The notes: generated by a model from the letters alone, not told the origin. DNA of 64,000 nucleotides from Leptoclinus maculatus (GCA_032191485.1 JAVDOI010000019.1:8982284-9046283); one strand, 5' to 3'; counted from the first letter of the stretch, positions 38,701-63,428 are shown. Numbers and translations are program-made.

Positions 38701-40248
38701 CTTTTTCCTAATGTACAAGTTCCTAAAATAACAGTTTTTGAGTATCAAATTTAAATCAATACCGAAATATTATCGATTGAATATGAGAAGATTTAAGAAC
38801 ATTGTGTAACGATATATCTTCTCTGTCCCCAGTGTCTTGTACGTTTAGTTGTACGATGAAGTACTTGGTCAAAGACTGCGACCCCAACACAGGACAGCCC
38901 GACGATGACGGTTATGATGACGAATATGTGGTACGCAATCAAAGCACATGCACAAACTTTCAACACAAGGACAAATGAGCGTTATTTTTTTAAATGATCT
39001 TATTCTTGTGTTTCTTGTCCTCCTCTGCCCTGCTCTTCTTTAGCTGGAGGATCTAGAGGTGACGGTTGCAGACCACATCCAGAAGGTTTTGAAACCGAAC
39101 TTTGGAGCAGCGTGGGACGAAGTAGGGGATGAATTTGAGAAGGAAGAGACGTTTGCTCTGGCGTCTGTACGAACTTTAGACGGTAAGTCAGAAATTGAGG
39201 CTGAAATAATGAATGCACATTAGAAAGTCAAAGGTCAACTTACAAAAGTTTATGTCGTCAAATAGATGTTTGTTTTAGTTGAATATCATTTTCAGCATTC
39301 ACTAATAGTTCACACTGGACTTTTTCTTAATTTTTGCAAATGTCTGCTTCCAAAGATACACAAAACATGTTAAGCATTGTCATTGAGGCTCTATGCAGTA
39401 ACTGAGACCCAGTGTGTTACGTGACTCATCTGTGTGTTTGTTTTTGTACAGAGGCGGTGGGTAACATCATCAGCTTCCTGGGAATGCAGCCATGCGAGCG
39501 CTCTGACAAAGTCCCCGAAAACAAGAACTCGCATGTCCTCTTCCTCGCTGGTGGGTGTTGAATGTCAGGATGGTTTTGGTCACCGTTTGGTCTTTAAAAA
39601 AAGATTGCTTCATTAAAATTGTTATTTTGTCTCTCATGCAACTTAAAGATATTTTTAGACATCAAATGCCGTAACTACAAGTAGCAGATAGAATTTAGAT
39701 TTTAGTGGATTCCAAATGTTAAAGAATGTCAAAGTATAGTATGTCGAAAAGTAATTTAAAAAAGTCATAGTATAGTATTTTGAAAAAAGTCAAAGTATAG
39801 TATTTTGAAAAAAGTCAAAGTATAGTATTTTGAAAAAAGTCAAAAGTATAGTATTTTGAAAAAAGTCATAATATAGTATTTTGAAAAAAAGTCATAGTAT
39901 AGTATTTTGAAAAAAGTCAAAGTATAGTATTTTGAAAAAAGTCATAGTATGTCGAAAAAAGTCAAAGTATAGTATGTCGAAAAAAGTCAAAAGTATAGTA
40001 TGTCGAAAAAAGTCAAAAGTATAGTATGTCGAAAAAAGATGTCGTACCAGGTGAATCGAGGTTTTGACAAGTGTGATTTGATTGGCTTCTGACCGCTCTC
40101 CCTCCCTCTCTTCTCAGGTGTGTTCCGGGGAGGTCACGATGTGTTGGTTCGTGCTCGCCTGGCACTGGCTGACGGCGTCACCATGCAGGTGACGGTACGC
40201 AGTGGTGAAGAGACGGTTGTCGACGTCATCCTGGCCTCGGTGGGCTAA
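32758..40248 (+). CDS. copg2: Coatomer subunit gamma (COPI)
   Basis: Gamma-COP is a large subunit of the COPI coat that forms Golgi-to-ER and intra-Golgi vesicles; it binds Arf1 and dilysine cargo. Twenty-four exons give 873 codons plus stop with phases that all agree: 32758-32794, 33394-33446, 33567-33647, 33735-33806, 33952-34031, 34283-34358, 34498-34590, 34807-34893, 35046-35203, 35297-35430, 35545-35612, 35748-35936, 36183-36278, 36752-36995, 37171-37246, 37381-37484, 37661-37786, 37884-37952, 38094-38275, 38515-38644, 38833-38930, 39044-39182, 39452-39550, 40118-40248. The N-terminus [13 protein letters not shown], then [20 protein letters not shown] and the adaptin-like HEAT trunk (about residues 25-540), then a linker and the C-terminal appendage (about 600-873), are the gamma-COP layout. 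copg2 is preferred over copg1 because mest lies tail-to-tail next to it. The length fits the family (about 870). Confidence 0.93.
39724..40037 (+). repeat. Minisatellite in copg2 intron 23 (24-25 bp monomer)
   Basis: About 13 tandem copies of a monomer of the form AGTATAGTATKTYGAAAAAA then GTCAA, in two variants (ATTTTG and ATGTCG). Every monomer contains GTATAGTA. Related single or short copies occur at about 34620-34700, 40940-40985, 41526-41610 and, inverted, at 45400-45525 and 47291-47335. The monomer is therefore dispersed through copg2-mest. Confidence 0.9.
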
Positions 40249-40513
40249 AACCCCCTGCGGTGCCGCTTCCTGTCAACGAACCACAGGACCTTTCATCTCT
40301 GCACGACAAACTCTCTGAGACATCACTTAATTGTTTTACACAGCTCTAAAAGTTAAATATATAATGATGTGTTTATTATGCTGACACCATCCAACCTGAA
40401 AAACAACATAAATGTTTTATTACTTCTAGAAAGTGTTTCTTCACTCCTTCTTTATACTGTCTGCTGGTCCTCATGTTTTCTTTGCAGTAAGAATATTCTT
40501 CTGTCAAATCTTC

Positions 40514-40519
40514 AATAAA
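40514..40519 (+). terminator. copg2 polyadenylation signal
   Basis: AATAAA 266 bp after the copg2 stop, followed by a T-rich stretch. Confidence 0.7.
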
Positions 40520-40985
40520 TTCTGACTGTCAAAATACATCAAGTTTCACTCATTCAGACACTTTTTATTTTATTTTACAAAACTAGTTTTATTTAAAGAA
40601 AAGCTGACATTTAGGCATTTCATTGACATCAAGAGAAATGTAGAAAATCATTCAGAAAAAAATCACTCAGAATGCAGCTGTGCAGGACAGAGAATCAAAA
40701 CGATGTCCCACAGATATGTTCAATAATTACACAACCCAACATAACTTTCAGTATCGTGCTGAAAGATGATCCATAAATTAACACTGTCGCCATCAGATTA
40801 GTCATTCACTTGCATTATGTACAATTATTCATGTTTCTAGCTCACATTGGATGTTTTCCATGGTATTAATTGACAATTTAGGAATTGATGCTGGTAAATT
40901 AGCCCATCACTGGTGATTAAATCTATAAATCATAAAAGTCAGTATAGTATGTCAAAAAAAGTCATAAAACGGTCATAGTATAGTA

Positions 40986-41525
40986 CAGGGGTCTTCAACA
41001 TTTTTCAGGCCAAGGACCCCCAAACTGATAGAGAGATGGAGCAGGGACCCCCGACTAGATATATTGTATAAAATTGTGTTTTATATTAAACTGGGCCTAG
41101 TGCCATGTATAAACATACCTTGTTATTGTGCATTCAATACTAAGCTATTCAAATAATACACAGGTTCATATATTCATGTTTTTATTTTAAACATGTGCAA
41201 GGTACAGTGAGTAGGGTGGCCGTGCCACTGCTATTTATAAACATACCTTGTCAACTGATACCAATGCCAATATCAACATTGTCTGTTAATTGCATGATAA
41301 TCATGCATACAAGCGGTTCAAATTGACGTTTTTATTTTAAACATAAATGTGGTAACGAAAATGAGTGATGGCCTATTAGTGCCACTGCCATGCATAAACA
41401 TACCCGTTATCTTGCATACAATACTGAACTATTAAAATAATGGACAGATTCATGTTTGGAAAAAAAAAACGTTTTAATTGTCTTATCAACCAAAGATTTC
41501 ACGGACCCCCTGTTGAAGACCTCTG
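40986..41525. mobile_element. Non-autonomous hAT element (540 bp) between copg2 and mest
   Basis: The ends are inverted: CAGGGGTCTTCAACA at the left and, on the other strand, CAGAGGTCTTCAACA at the right. Perfect 8-bp duplications GTATAGTA flank it at 40978-40985 and 41526-41533. 8-bp duplications and CAG-type ends define hAT transposons. There is no transposase. The internal part contains degenerate repeats around 'aaacatacc' and 'tttttattttaaacat'. It probably lies in the mest 3'UTR or just beyond it. Confidence 0.88.
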
Positions 41526-41767
41526 GTATAGTATGTCGAAAAAGTCATAGTATAGCGTGTCGAAAAAAAACAAAAACGGTCATAGTATAGTATGTCGAAA
41601 AAAGTCATACCTAAATTAAATTTTAAATTTAACCTCCTGGTTAAAATCATTAGGAAAGGTCTTGGTGTCACATGTGACCTTTTATCACTTTGAATAAGTG
41701 CTGCAAAAGTACCAAACAGCGTGTTAAGAGTCTGAATTCATTCACGAAAACACGGGGTGGTAACCTC

Positions 41768-42512
41768 TCAGAAAGAGTGAATAAAATTGAAATATGCATT
41801 GAGGAAGCCGGTGGGATCTTCCAGCTGAGGATAGTGACTGATGTGTTCATCCAAAATGGTGATCGTCGACCTCTGGACCAGCTGCCTGCAGGAGCAAGAT
41901 ACATATTTAAGATAAACGAGATTACTGCAAACATAAGCCCCTGCTGATTGTTCGACAAGATTGTCATTTCAGCACGTGAAAAGGTTCAGTACTACTATCT
42001 GAAAATCTGTCGCCCCGATGACTTAGTTGCCCGATGCTGACCATGAACCACAACATTATAGGTTCAAATGCATCCACTCACCGGTAAAGACGGATGAACT
42101 GGGGATGAGGGTTGACGGGGTCCATGGGTCCGTAGATCATGTGCACTGAAAGACAAAGAGGGGCGTGAGAGGGTCACAGAGGAAACGATGGAGAGGGAGG
42201 AACACTGAGAAATGGAGGAGTGATACAAAAGGGAGGGCGGATCGTTCTGAAAATGGAAGTAGGAAATAGTAAAGACAAATTCTGGATATGAGACTTAAAG
42301 TTAAACAACATGTCTTCAGATATTTCTGTCTGGACAGATCAGTTGTTGTTGCAGATATAATTTGATCTGAGCACTTATATACTGCAGGATGACGCATTGT
42401 TTTCTTAACCGCCCTCCACATTTACTCACGGACACAATGATTCAGAAGAACTGCCTCAGAGAGCCTGGCTAATGTCTTTTAGCTGCATCTGACATGAGGT
42501 CTGTGTCAGTAG

Positions 42513-42589
<77 letters not shown>

Positions 42590-44448
42590 CCGTCCTGAGC
42601 GCCGGATCACAGATGGACGACGAGGCTTCTCATTGTAGGCTAAGCAGCTTAGAATCAGCGGCTCTCTGGCCGAGGCTGCTGGGTTAACACACCTTAAGGG
42701 AGTGTTTGGCCGACACGAAAGAGCTTCCACCCTCTGATTTATCAACAAACATCCCACGATGACACTGTGAACTCACGTGGGACGATGGTGGAAGTGAGGG
42801 TCCCCACCCATCGATCTCTGTGTTTTAATCTCTGGTTGATGTACTGCAGAATACTGAGAGAGGCACAGAAGACAAAACGAGTGAACAAAGATGAAGAGCA
42901 ACAAAGATAATTAAGGCCATTTGAATACAAAGCAAACACACACCTGTCTAACACTAAGTTGCCATCGTTGTAGCGTAAACCTGTCCACATGTCCCAGAAC
43001 TCAGCGTCTGTGGGCTGCGTGTACGGACCGAACACGTCTCCGATCCTACCAGTCAACAGAAAACAAAACAATATATTTATGCACTTACATACTGGTACAA
43101 ACATGTATTTCAATCTCCCAATTTCAAAGAAAACTCTGGTTCTCTTACCCTTTTTCGAAGATCTTATAGTTGGTGAGACGCGTCAGAAGTAGAGCCAGAA
43201 TACTAGAGTCCTTCAGAAGCTTTTGGAGGCAAAACAAAAAGGTCTCAGTGAGAACTTTGACAGCCAATCAACCAAATTTTACTTTTTGAAATATAACAAA
43301 TTGGCAGGATGAAGAAAACAAAGGTGACTCACCGTCTGCAGCAAACGTGGGTAATGTGTTTCTGGGAATAATCCTGTTGGAAATAAAAGAGTCAGCACTG
43401 ACCTGCTATCTACAACATGACCCGAAGACAATAGGCGGCACTGTACCTCCATTGGAAAGACACAGGCTGTTGAAGATCAGGTGACCTGTGCGGTTTTGGT
43501 CACTTCTGTTTGGGAGAAAAAGAAAAAACAACAGACAGGAAGAGTGGTTAGCAATTCATCATCTATACTCTGTTTTTGACATTTGCATGAATATAGTGGC
43601 ACACCTGTAGAGCAACTCCAGGGCCACAGTGTCTCCATAGTCATGGGACACCAGATTCACTCGCTGGTTGCTCAGACCCAAGTGAGCCGCCAGGGCCTCC
43701 ACCACACTGGCCTGCTCGAAGATGGAGTACGTGTGGGGTCGCTGGGATGGGAAAACACGTGTTAAGAGGAGTAACAGAGCATCATGCAGGAAGTATAAGA
43801 AACATGTTTTCTTAACTCACTGGCTTGTCACTGAAGCCAAAACCCAGGAAGTCCAGTGCAATAACTCGATGGAAGCGCTGAATGAGTGGCTCCCAGATCT
43901 GTATAGAAAAAAAGAAGAAAAAGCTTGTCACATAAAGATGTTTTTTTAATGGAGCGGTGTACTGAGCGTGTGCAGTGGGTACCTTGTTCCAGTCGAAGCT
44001 GGACGTAGGGAAGCCATGGAGCAGAATGATGACGTCAGAGCTTCCCAAAGCACCATAGGAATCTGGTTTGAGGAGAAAAGAGAAGCGCATGTATGATAAG
44101 CACACGTGTGGCATATGAGGATGCCACTGTACTGTACTTCTGTCATGCTGTTGCACTCCCTGTTTGACTGTGTTGTTGTACTATTGTCAGCCCTAGTCTC
44201 AGTTGACTACCATTACAAGGCTCTTGACAACCCATGGATGTAATTTAAGCAATAACACAATGTGCATGGAGGCAACTTCAAATCCCCCTCTTACCTCTGT
44301 AGAAGATTTCCCTGCCTCTGAAGTGAAACACCTCACCGGCACTGTGCCACTTCTGCAGGGAAGGTGACAGTTGAGGGGGCGGGATGTGAAGGTAGACGGC
44401 CACCAGCGGGATGCAGATCAAACCCACGTGAACCCACCACTCTCTCAT
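41768..44448 (-). CDS. mest: Mesoderm-specific transcript protein, alpha/beta-hydrolase
   Basis: Complete gene, 11 coding exons, 981 bp, 326 codons plus stop, consistent phases: 44295-44448, 43983-44062, 43821-43898, 43605-43741, 43447-43505, 43333-43373, 43149-43219, 42944-43045, 42777-42853, 42082-42145, 41768-41885. The start MREWWVHVGLICIPLVAVYL gives an N-terminal membrane segment and matches the short mammalian start. LLHGFPTSSFDWNK is the oxyanion region. NLVSHDYGDTVALELLYR is the nucleophile elbow, with Asp as expected for the epoxide-hydrolase/dehalogenase type. DEHISHYPQLEDP carries the catalytic His. MEST (human 335 residues) is an ER/Golgi protein that influences adipocyte size; its substrate is unknown. 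Tail-to-tail pairing with copg2 matches the mammalian imprinted locus, though imprinting is not expected in fish. Confidence 0.95.
42514..42587. repeat. (CA)n microsatellite in mest intron
   Basis: About 36 CA units between the 42777-42853 and 42082-42145 exons. Confidence 0.95.
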
Positions 44449-45399
44449 CTTGAGCTCAGGGGTGATGGAGTCTCATTCCTGCCTCTGAGAGAGGTGGGGT
44501 TCACGAGCAACAACAAACAACAAAGTATGGTAAGTGGAGGCGTAATCAGGAGTGATGCTGCCTCCAAACCTGCGGTGTTGACAGTAATACATCAATGTAC
44601 AGCATGATAATTTAAGGTGCATCTGTGTGGGCTTCTCACTGACACTCGATTAGGGATTCAACGATGCAGTAAGTTCAGCTAAACACTGAGCGATTCAAGG
44701 GGAATATCGAATAACGTCCGATTTACGAGAGCCAAACACAGCTTTAATCCTCCATTAAACTGGTTCTATGTTTGTTTTAAGAGGCTGACACTGTAGAAGA
44801 CTGCAGCACTTACAGAAATGTCGCGACTTGTGGTTAGCAGACCTTCGCCCAGTGTTTAGAGTCCATTACTGCAGAAGGAATACATGCAGAGCGGAAAGGA
44901 ACGACAGTTTGCGACAAGGAGGAAGAAGAGCACGGACGTCTCACTCTGTTGCAACTTCCGGGTTCCACACGCGTTTATCAAAATTGATCAGCGATAAAGA
45001 CGTCAAGTTATAATTGTCGCCAGACTGAGAAGTCCCAGCAGCGTACCTTGTTGAGGTCTTTACCACCCCGTCAAGAAGCCAAGACTGAAGCCAAGACTGA
45101 AGCGACTCACCCCAACAATACACAATCTTTGTTAAAAGAGCTACACGCGGAGTCCACTGCTCTCTGCTGGTGTGGATGTGAAATGACATGTAATGTTGTT
45201 AATCTATTGTACATTTTATCTAGAGCTGAAATTATAAATCGATTATTGAATTAATAGATCGTCAGAAAATGTAATGGCAAGATTTTTGATAATCTATTAA
45301 TTGTTGAAGTAATTCTATAACTGCTTTTATTGTTATCCATATTATTTGTTTCTGTGTGAGTAGGCTACATTGAGAGAAATGCAAATGCATGCTATAGTA
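44449..45399 (-). promoter_or_regulatory. mest 5' region
   Basis: Upstream of the mest ATG on the minus strand. An acceptor-like ctctctcag at about 44486-44494 suggests that a 5'UTR exon is spliced to the first coding exon. The mest promoter should lie in 44.5-45.1 kb but no TATA box or clear core element was identified. The part at 45228-45320 resembles a dispersed AT-rich repeat (words aatcgattattgaattaat). Confidence 0.35.
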
Positions 45400-45525
45400 T
45401 GACTTCATTATGACGTTTTTCAACATACTATACAATTTCCTTTTTCGACATGCTATACTATGACTATGACTATTTAATAACTTTTTGCGACATAATATTC
45501 AATTACTTTTTTCGACATACTATAC

Positions 45526-47290
45526 CAGGGGTGGCCAACCAGTCAGAGACTAAGAGCCACATTTTTTGCTGTGTTACCGCAAAGAGCCACATCATACACA
45601 TGGGCACACATGAACATCACCCCATCCCTTCCTCACACACACACACACACACACAGACCTCTGCTCAGCCAGATTTATTGTAAATGTCACACACCAACAT
45701 GATAATGACAGAAATTGACTCCTACAGTACTAAGACCACAGGCCAGTCATTTTCAACAATGAACATTGTGTGCACTGTCTCACACACACAAACTCTCAGT
45801 TCAACCAAGTCCACAAACAAAAATATAATAATTTACAATAGAATTTTTCTTTTACTATGCATGTTGCTTAGTGGGACTTCCTTGCCTTGAACAATCTTCT
45901 TCAAATCTGGCTTGTATTCCGTTGTTGCCACTCGAAGCAATTCTTTCACATGGGTGTCAGTCAGAACAGATCGATGCTTTGATTTCACGTGTTTCAGGGT
46001 AGAACAGGGGCGGACTGGCCATCGGGGATACCGGGAAAATCCCCGGTAGGCCGACGGGGTTGGGATGGTCCAATACCGGCCCACCTCCATCACCAACAGG
46101 CCCTCCCTCTGACATCGCCGGCCACGACTATATTCTATGCTTCACAGAACACGTTAAATTTACTCCAATACCTAAATACCCAAAGTCAATAATCACTGAC
46201 TGATATTTATACTACTCCTCACAATCTGTATTCACACTCATGGTTTCCAACTTCTTTACTCATCTAATCTCTTCCGTCAGTCTAACTTTGTTTTAGGTGT
46301 TATTAAATGTCAATCCAAAACACCAGCAGAGTTGTTGTCTCAAACATACTTTTAAGGCCACCCACCGTCATTTACAATCTCCAGCAGCTGATCTTCCTCT
46401 TCCTCTGTCGTCACATATTATGCAGAGCGGGTTTGGCGCGTCAGAATTACTCCTGATATTTAATTAGACTCCTGATATTGTCTGTTAAATGAAGCTTTCT
46501 TTTTCTTGGAAGTTGTAGGCTCTTCTTCTGTCTCCTTAGTGGGCTTTTCCCCTTTGCAAAGAAGCTCTCCAAAAGTTTTTTACTCATTTTCGCTAACTTG
46601 TGGGCTTAATTAACATATCACGTGACCGAGACAAGCGTCTTGACATGTGTCAAGAGCCACAGGCGGATGAAATTGGGAGAGAATCCGGTAATTTTTCAAA
46701 ATAAAACATCTATCAGGAGGTTGGGTACCACTGCTCTAGCCTACTCAACACGTGCGAAAAAAAACACACCGACCAATGCGTTGTAAATCACGTCACGTGA
46801 TGCAGTTTAGCCAATCAAATAAGGGTATTCTGATTTCACCAGTGCGATGTACCCACACCGTGACACAGGGGGGAGAGACAAGGAAAGACATCACAGAGCA
46901 GAGCTCTTGTAATTTCAGATGTGAAAGTTAAATATCTTTATGATGTCTTCAAAGAATCAAATTGCTATAAAGACCACAGTCCTTAACCTATACAATAAAA
47001 ACACTGTGATACAAATGTCTGCTCCATGTATTAACGCGCGATAAACTAAGCATTAATGCGAGTGAAAAAATACCGAGTGGGCCGGTCTGACACAGTAACT
47101 CCCGGGCCACTTTTTTCCCCCCAGTCCTCCCCTTGCGCGTTTGACGAAAATACCGTATTGAACTCAAGCGAAGCGAACACGCACATTAAAAAAAAAAACA
47201 CAAACACAAACTTCGATATGAACGTAAGAGCCGCATGAAACTAGGCAAAGAGCCGCATGCGGCTCGGGAGCCGCGGGTTGGCCAGGCCTG
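45526..47290. mobile_element. hAT element (1765 bp) with decayed transposase
   Basis: The ends are CAGGGGTGGCCAACC at the left and, on the other strand, CAGGCCTGGCCAACC at the right, with inner 'agagcc' words. Perfect 8-bp duplications TACTATAC flank it at 45518-45525 and 47291-47298. A minus-strand relic at about 45845-46010 reads LKHVKSKHRSVLTDTHVKEL and then TEYKPDLKK, resembling the C-terminal end of hAT (Buster/ZBED-like) transposases. Most of the transposase is deleted, so the element is inactive. A foreign end-like sequence (CAGGGGCGGACTGGCCATC, from about 46006) suggests another repeat inserted into it or recombined with it. It also contains a (CA)n tract near 45633-45655. Confidence 0.85.
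45845..46010 (-). pseudogene. hAT transposase C-terminal remnant
   Basis: About 55 codons of hAT-like transposase tail (KSKHRSVLTDTHVKELLRVA) inside the 1765-bp element. It is not functional; the catalytic core is missing. The next bases upstream on this strand switch to an unrelated repeat end. Confidence 0.6.
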
Positions 47291-47445
47291 TACTATACCA
47301 TGACCTTTTTCAACAATATACTATGACTTTTTCAGCTTCCCCCACTGGGAGGTGCTACCTTTATCTGTTTAGTTTTTTTGTCCCTAGCTGTTATTTCTAT
47401 TTCTGCATATGTGCTTTGAGAGGATGGATCCAACAATGGTTACGT

Positions 47446-47505
47446 ATGTGTGTGGACTACTTCACAAAGTGGCTAGAAGTCTACCCTCTAAGAACTAAGA
47501 CCGTC
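47446..47505 (+). pseudogene. Retrotransposon integrase fragment (Ty3/gypsy type)
   Basis: The plus-strand peptide CVDYFTKWLEVYPLRTKT resembles the integrase core motif with DYFTKW and a following YPL found in vertebrate gypsy-type elements. Only about 20 residues remain, and a minisatellite follows directly. No LTR or other domain was found nearby. Confidence 0.6.
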
Positions 47506-47652
47506 CGGACACCGGCCGGCTTCCGGACACCGGCCGGCTTCCGGACACCGGCCGGCTTCCGGACACCGGCCGGCTTCCGGACACCGGCCGGCTTCCGGAC
47601 ACCGGCCGGCTTCCGGACACCGGCCGGCTTCCGGACACCGGCCGGCTTCCGG
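47505..47652 (+). repeat. GC-rich minisatellite, 18-bp unit, about eight copies
   Basis: Near-perfect tandem copies of CCGGACACCGGCCGGCTT, with the palindrome CCGGCCGG in each. The 18-bp unit is open in several frames (TPAGFR on plus; KPAGVR or GSRPVS on minus), but no gene is supported. It contrasts sharply with the AT-rich surroundings and is probably a recent expansion. Confidence 0.92.
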
Positions 47653-47935
47653 GCACACGTGGATCCGCTGCAGGTTTGCTGGATTGATTTGTCATGCTTT
47701 GTTGTCATATGAATGTATGTGACTTTGTGGTTGTCATTGTGTTAATTACGTTGATTTGACTATGTCCGTTAATGACGCAGTCCCGTCATGCATGGATTCA
47801 CTCAAGACCGGGATTTTCTGCAAGATGTTTGCGTGCCTTCACTGCAGAAAGTAAGGGTCCTCATTTGAATACATAACTCCATTCCAATAAATACTGCACG
47901 GTAAATGAAAAACATAGCCCTGCAGTTAGGCTAAA
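47653..47935. other. Spacer between the minisatellite and the atp2b1 3' end
   Basis: No coding or RNA feature was recognised. Confidence 0.5.
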
Positions 47936-50819
47936 TACATTTTTTATTTTTAAAAACCATACACATTACTCGACAAGTTTCAAATGTAAATCCAATCACG
48001 ATATCCATTTAAAATGCTCAAGATAAACAGACATGAAGTACTTTTATTTCCAAATGTTAAAAGATAAAAAAATAATAATCCATAAAACAGATGGAAAAAC
48101 ATTCTTTCCCATTACAGGAAGAAGCTACAGAACAAACTCCTCATATGGATTCCGCTCGTCTTTTCAATTTCTCTTTTTTTTTTATGCAATCCTTGCTGCT
48201 ATTTTGTCATCTGTAAAACAAAGCATTTCCTCAGAGGACGTTGTGATTTAACATCTCGAACTCCTTCCCCTGTCCACGGCCCTAAAGGTGAAGATGGCCA
48301 GGAGGCTGCAGGAATAATGTGCAGCCTGCTGCCCAAGTCATCCTGTGTGGTTGACAAGCACCATCCCAAACATTTTTAATTAAGTGTGGTAATATACAAA
48401 CTAACGGAGGCTTGTTCTCTTTCACACCATTTGCACCCTGAGATGAATATTCCAGAACACACATTTTAGTGGCCAAAACCCTTCCCATATAACGTGATTG
48501 GTGTCAAATCATCCAAAATCGGTTTCGTACGATGAAAGGTATCATCAGTATTGTCATAAAAATACAAAGGTACACTTTTTATTATGATTTGTATCAAAAT
48601 TATTTTTTCCCCAAGGAACGCTATGAAATAAAGTACCCTGTGCAGATAGATACCAGTGTATGCTCTAGACTTTATTCTTGAAAAATGTCCAATTCTTTAG
48701 CGTTTCCAGTACATCAGGTGTCAAAAATATTTTACAAACAAATCAAATGCAGCAACATTTATCCATGGTGAAAGGAGTCTTATGGACAGGGTTGGGAAAG
48801 AAAAGCCTATTTTCCCCCACGTTTTTTTAAATGCCAACAAACTAGAACTCGGAGGAGTAAAATTAAGTATTCCCTAAGGCATGATCTTAAAAGATTGAAT
48901 GAAATATGAAAATAATTCACTTGCTTTTTTTTTTTTAAACCAAGACAATAATTCACTATCTAAATACACAAAGTCTTTCTTTTTAGATTCCTTTTTGAAA
49001 TTAAATACTTTTTCTATGCCTGAGTAAACAAATGTCAATATTGTACATTGGCAGGGGGGGGGGGGGGGGGGCGAACGTTTTGCTGAGAGAAACAAAAACA
49101 TAAATTAAATGCACCAATTTAAAAAAAAAAAAAAAAAAAAAAAACGAGGACCAGGGTCCATATTTATCAAGCATCCAGAGAGAGAATCTCTTTCCCAACT
49201 GGCCCAGAAGGATCAGCATGAGGCTTATTTGGTCCTACGTTTAGCTGTAGGAGTAACAGTGTTTAATCTGTGGAGTTACCTGGAGGTGGGAAATGAAGGG
49301 ACAAAGCATCGCCTAAATTGTTATTGTAGCCAAGGCACATTCATGTTAAGTCTATATAAACTTCTTATTGGAAAAATAAATAGGCGCACTGGCTGACTAG
49401 CGTTATTCAACTCAAATTGTTGTAATAAAAAAAAAAAAAAGGTGACAAACTTTAAGTCATTTTAGTGTTTTTATGAGCTTTGGCAAAAACAAATTGTAAG
49501 CGTTAACATGCATAAAGTACTGATACACTCATGAGTGTTCCCTGCATCAAATAATCTCCATCAGCCTCTTTTGAATGTGACTAATAACTACTACAAGACG
49601 ACATTTTCATTTTACGTTACAGTGTTGTAAAACCACAAAAAATCTACTTCTACTTCCTGCTGAAAGCAACTGTAGGAGGCTTCATGGAGGACCACACGTC
49701 CGACTCCGAGGTAAGACTTTGTTTCAGCTTGATTCTAGGTGTCAGTCTGTGATGCTTGCTAAATACGGGCCCGGAAACTATTCTCAACTCCCTTTAATTA
49801 GTGAACCTTTCAACATGTGGAAATCCTTGAACACAACATAATGAATGAAAAGAGAATCCAGAACTCCAGAAGGTTTTTGTGCACGTGAAAACTATCGAAG
49901 AAATGGAAGAAGTAAATATTCATAGCAATGTTAGTGGACAGAGGCCCTACTTGTCTTTCCCGTCCCCTGTGAAAACCCCTCACCCGGTGGACCTCTTTTC
50001 TATACAAGCCTTAGTGTTTATCGGTTTGGCTAGAAGGTTCTACATTTATCTACAAATATATATAACAAATAAAACTTGCAGGCAAAAATAGTTAAGTTTC
50101 AATAGAAACACCCTTTTCTCCTGAAAATACAGCAGTATCTGAAATAATCCTCTCATTCATTTTTTTTTTTTATTCTGTCCCAGTTTTCTGCATCATACAT
50201 CAGGAAGCTCTTTTGCCTACAAACTGAAAAAAAGTATCTACAAACTTTGTAAACAGACCTGCTTTTTCCAAAAAACATAAATAACTCAAAATATTAACAG
50301 CCAATGGAGCAGAAATAAGTTTTGAATGAGCAAGGGCCAAAGAGATAAATATACAACACCATTCAGATAAAAGAGAAGCTAAAAGGTTCTTTCATAATTC
50401 TTACAGACCATCTTCAAGCCAGGAGGGGGACCTCCCCTTCTCAATTAAAATAATAATAATAATATTAATAGAACAATAAAAACAGGTCACTTTCAATCTG
50501 AGTTTAAATTCACCCCTTGTTTACCGAGAAAAACAAAAGTTACCAAGGAGGGAGGGGTGGAGACAGAGTCCTTGTGTTGCAGCGGGGGTTTGAATAAGAA
50601 CCAAAAAGAAAAGAAGACCAAAGCATCCACACCAAGCCGTACATTCCTCTGAATGTTTGCTGTTCTTTTAGTCCAGCCCAAGCCAAGCTCACAAGACTGC
50701 GCTCTCCTTCTAGCCCTCCGTCTCTCTTCGCCAAGTGTTCCTTCGCTTTGTTTGAGTTGAGCTCCTTGGTGGCGGGTAGAAAAGTGTGGGGGGGGTGGTG
50801 GGGTGGTGTGGGGGTCAGA
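47936..50819 (-). other. Probable long 3'UTR of atp2b1
   Basis: This lies downstream of the atp2b1 stop on the minus strand and has no supportable ORF. It is AT-rich with homopolymer runs (G-run 49054-49071, A-run 49118-49143). A TTTATT (AATAAA on the minus strand) near 47944 is a candidate poly(A) signal. Mammalian ATP2B1 has a multi-kilobase 3'UTR. The exact end is unproven. Confidence 0.45.

Positions 50820-63428
<12,609 letters not shown>

Noticed and set aside
43000..44448. Mammalian-style miR-335 in a mest intron
   Set aside because: No convincing hairpin was noticed in the mest introns, and miR-335 is regarded as mammal-specific; a folding scan was not possible here.
47257..47712. 151-codon ORF ending in repeated TPAGFR
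   Set aside because: A composite of hAT end, integrase scrap and 18-bp minisatellite; no start context, splice structure or homologue supports a gene.
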